Positions 60,389 to 64,000 of a stretch of 64,000 nt of DNA are shown here, in pieces. The stretch covers positions 68,719,849-68,783,848 of the forward strand of contig NC_133773.1 in assembly GCF_003597395.2 (NCBI RefSeq). Reading direction: 5' to 3'. The DNA comes from Chelonoidis abingdonii (lineage: Eukaryota; Chordata; Testudines; Testudinidae). The position numbers and the translations under genes are program-made. Numbering within the stretch: position 1 is the first letter of the stretch; each line of letters opens with the position of its first letter. The notes beneath the pieces were generated by a model. It did no database searches. It saw only the letters and a program-made list of their open reading frames with translations, and was not told the DNA's origin.

Positions 60389-63300
60389 AACATCTTTCTG
60401 ATTTGAAAATACTAATTGCAATGTAATGAGACTTGGAGCACTTTACCTCACAGGCCAAACTGAGTCAATAGTATACGTACTATTACAGTATGAGGGTTTC
60501 ACTGTAATGCTTTTGCCTGCAATTACAAGTACAATTTTCATGCTATCATATTCGGCTACTATCCCTGCATTACTCTAATGCACAAGGTCAGAAACTGCAT
60601 TCAAAACAGAATAAATATATCTTTGACTTAAAAACAAAAAAAAATGATCCTTTAGTATATGTTGAAACATTAGTGGATGCTTTTCCATGATATAATCAGC
60701 TAAAAAGTAATCACATAGAGCACATAATGGTAAGGTTTCAGGTATGCTTTAAAGTGAAATAGACATGACTGTCCCAAAAAAAAAAAAAATTTCAAAATCA
60801 AAATCAGATGTGCTACCTCTGAACAGATTCACACCAAGAGTCATTTTTTTGCTTTGTTGTAGTTTACCCTTGTGGGAATTTTGTAGCAGTCCTTATCAAA
60901 GCTCCAGGCAAAATAAATACAAAGTTTCAAGGAGAATTACTGACCAAGTCCAATACAGTGTGATACATAGACATGATATTAATTACATGTCATGTTACCA
61001 AGTATTTTTGACTGATCCCAAGATAAAAAGCCTGTCAGAAGCTTTATTGGAAAATAATTATTAGCACTACACAATGCTTATGGGTGTGACACTATAGGAA
61101 TAAAACGAAGGGAAGAAACCAAAGGCTAGGATTGCAAGAGACTCATGTATGGGAGTCGAAGAGTGAGCAACAATCTCTCTACACATACATCTTGCACAGC
61201 CGTGCATGGGCCTCTCTCAAAAAAAATCTCTTGCATTTTGGAGAGAGCAGGGAGTGTTTGCTCCTGCTCCCTGCCACAGTCAGGATGCCAAGAAGGAGTG
61301 GGGGAGGATTAGAGATATGGCCGTGGTCCCACTTTTCACCAGCCTGTGGAGAGGAGGCAGCACACAATCTGATCTAGCAGATAGAGCAAATCACACCCTC
61401 ACCTCCCCCTCCACACCTGTGCACAAGGAAAAAACCTGAACAATGATCTCTCTGGTCCTCCTCCTGGGCCAGTGCAGTTCTGCAGCCTCCTCTACTCAGG
61501 ACAGTAGTGAAAGTGCTACAGTCTAGTCTCACCCCCAAATGATTGAGATTGTTAACACCAGAGAAGGGAATTAAGGGACATGTAATAGGCACAGAAATTA
61601 AACATTACAACATTACCCATATTCAGTATTACTCAAATGCAATTTGCTGCATCTTTAACACATTTCCCCACTTTTGTCCCTTGGATGTAAAGATTTCAGG
61701 ATAGATCTAAACAATAATCAACACACTGCTGCATGGTCGTATATCTTCTGCTTTCTTTGATATAGACCAGCACTGTGAATTGCAGCTACAGATGGGGATT
61801 AACTAGTGCTGTTGTCCTTTTCCAAAAGTAAAGCAGACTCCTTTCTTCCATCCCTTTCCCAAATGTCACCGTCTATCACAGCCTGTGAAAACCAACACAC
61901 CCTTCAATCTCAGGATTAAATTAATAGAACAGAACATTTTTTCACCTACTGATGCCTATCTTTGTTCCACACTATATGGAATGTTATCTATATTCTAAGC
62001 TTTAGCTAGCTTTGACATTGTGGCACAGATAAATGTTGAGTCACAGGTCCAGTGTGTGTTCATTGACAGCAGAAAGGATTCCTAGCCACATTTATCTAGC
62101 TCTTCTATGCCCCGACTTAAAGGCTAAGATATAATGGAGTGCATATTATTGTTTAATGATACATTTATCCTTAGATGCCATTTGCCATCACGGCATTGCA
62201 CGAAACAAATGGACTGCAATACCTCAATACTGCTAGTAAACATGTTGGATACAAAACTTAGTTAACTTAGAGGTAGTTTCTCAAGTGCATTTCCTACCAG
62301 CACTATGACTAAAAAAATCAAAGAAATCACTAATTAGGGCACTATTATCACCTCAATACTTACACATAACAACACCCAAACACATTCAGAGATACGCCAC
62401 CACCAGAGGAAACTTCCTGTCACTTCCACCATATACCTAATTCCTCACAGTCACATCAAAATTCAGTTTCTACTCTAACCTTAGCATTTTAAAAGGAAGT
62501 AATAGCATATTATAAGTCAGAGTTAAGGTTGTGCATTGGAGTGTGATGTTGAGGAATCGGATTTGTGCACTGTGAGTGGTTGTCAATTGTAAGTGGCGAG
62601 GAGAGACAGCACATGCTCTGCCATTATTTTCCTATACAAATTTCGAAAGGAGAAAAAAAACAAAATCAGAGGAAGACTATAGATAAGAGTAAACAAAAAA
62701 ATTATCAGATTGAATGTAAGTGACATACACAAAAGATTATGAAGATAAATGGCAGGTACTTCACAAATGCTGATTAGATGGAGAAATACAGTACAGAAGA
62801 TTAGATTAACAGACTTGATTAGACAGAGAAAGAAAAATGAAAGGAGGAAATGAAAAGAGGAGAGAAAGTGAAAGCAAACATTAAATATCACAATTGTCCC
62901 TACTACCTTCAGAACATACTGTGCCAAAAAGCAGAACCTTATGTGAAGTCACAGATCATTCTTGAGCATAAATCTATTTTTAAAAGTTTGTCCTATACAC
63001 GGTTCTTTAAGACAAGGAGTGAAACTTCAGGGAAGTAAGGGTAGTTATATCAGTGCACCAATTTTAGCTTTCAAAGTGGATAACAGGAGCAAACTGCACA
63101 CATGGATCATCCTTTTCTTATTTATTAACGTTTATATCACACATATAACATCTAATTTTGGCATATACATGTTTTCATAATACTGCAGCAATGTTCTGGT
63201 TTTCTATATAATACTATTTGCCAATGTATTTCTCTGCAGCAAGAATAAGCTTTCTTCATTATTCATCCATCTAAATACAGTCTGTTTTATTTCTCTATGG

Positions 63301-63806
63301 CATTCCCACAACATTAATCATAACACTGTAGTTATAAAAGGTAGCAATAGCATTTGTGATAGATTTCTGCATGTCAAAACCACCATCTGTTGCTTGCTTG
63401 CTAATGTCTAAATTACCTGGCAATTATAAATGACCTGCATGATTGCATGAATACTTGATTTACATTCATTTATTATTGGAGACCTGCTAGGGGAGCTTCG
63501 ATACTTGGTGGCTTTGATAAAGATAGCTTATGTTGCAAAACTGTAACTGTTGGTTTTGTATCTTTCTTTCTTAGCATTGTTCAGCTACAGAAAATCAAGA
63601 CAAACACCTTGGTAGGCACAAAAACATTCAAATTGCTCAGTAAAATGTAGCAAATGCAACAAAGAGCTTGTGAGTTTAAATCTATTTTCCCAGTTTATGA
63701 GCATCATTTCAACCTCATTTTGTCCCCTACAGCATAAAAGGCATGCCTTTGTGTCATCACACATCCCTGATCCAGTAAAGTAAAGCAACTAGTTACCTCT
63801 TATTTT

Positions 63807-64000
63807 CAGGGCCGCCTGGGGGGGGAGGGGGCGGCAAGTGGCGCAACAGTTTTCAGGGGCCCCCATGAGAGTTTTCAGTGGCTCTTCGGTGACAGGTCCT
63901 TCAGTGCCACCGAACACTCCCGGACCGAGTGAAAGACCTGCTGCTGAAGACCGGGAGCTTCTTCCGCTCCGGGTCTTTGACGGCAGGTCCTTCACTTGCT
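63807..64000 (+). mobile_element. hAT-type MITE, cut by window edge
   Basis: It starts CAGGGCCGCCTGGGGGG and continues with GGTCCTTCAGTG, CTTCCGCTCCGGGTCTT and GCAGGTCCTTCACTTGCT, the GC-rich interior shared with 15291-15561 (CTTCCGCTCTGGGTCTTC there). The right end and its duplication are outside the window. Confidence 0.6.

Larger units (their letters stand above)
44126..64000 (-). other. MARCHF1: MARCHF1 intron upstream of the 17-codon exon (partial)
   Basis: This is the intron that ends in the acceptor at 44126. I found no further exon in the remaining 19.9 kb, so the previous exon lies beyond the window. Besides the listed elements, 48255-49490, 50240-51005 and 54780-60260 hold only AT-rich sequence, with scattered hAT-like scraps (TTGAGAACCTCTGAG near 55889) and a pyrimidine-rich scrap at 56180-56290. 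GATGATGATGAAGATGATG near 56755 is a short triplet repeat. 60390-63806 shows nothing I recognise. Confidence 0.7.

Overview
The window is vertebrate, most likely turtle (Testudines) or a close sauropsid. The reasons are small exons split by very long introns, CR1 and L2 LINE ends, MIR/CORE-like SINEs, many hAT-type MITEs, solo LTRs with 5-bp target duplications, and a DIRS-type tyrosine-recombinase retrotransposon. The turtle assignment rests on remembered repeat families, not on a search. There are no bacterial features, operons or CRISPR arrays.

The only host gene I can support is MARCHF1 (membrane-associated RING-CH E3 ligase 1), on the minus strand. Three exons with good splice sites are visible: 44125-44075, 9772-9693 and 9428-8670. 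The first two encode the conserved N-terminal segment ending in the first cysteine of the RING-CH domain. The third is a 759-bp, phase 2-2 cassette exon of about 253 codons, rich in Arg, Lys and Ser, whose last codons restore the Cys-Arg step into the RING domain. The RING-CH exon and the transmembrane exons are not seen and should lie left of position 1. The first coding exon should lie right of 64000. Almost everything else is intron.

Region by region: 1-8.7 kb is downstream intron with a LINE fragment at the edge, one 1.1-kb solo LTR and two L2 tails placed tail to tail. 8.7-9.8 kb holds two exons separated by only 264 bp. 9.8-44.1 kb is a 34-kb intron containing LTRs (families B and C), hAT MITEs, SINEs and CR1/L2 ends. 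It also contains the most striking structure in the window: a spacer-free palindrome with arms of about 1.63 kb (17758-21022), made of a DIRS RNase H/tyrosine recombinase segment, nested inside a hAT element with a perfect 8-bp duplication (17584-22013). 44.1-64 kb is upstream intron with an inverted duplication (44904-46186) whose left arm carries a MITE and whose right arm preserves the empty site, a dead hAT transposase, an L2 LINE broken by a solo LTR, and further solo LTRs.

I see no undescribed functional system. The points worth a second look are the RING-joining cassette exon of MARCHF1, the DIRS palindrome (real or an assembly artefact), the nested insertions that give relative ages, and a LINE family that sits in TA repeats.
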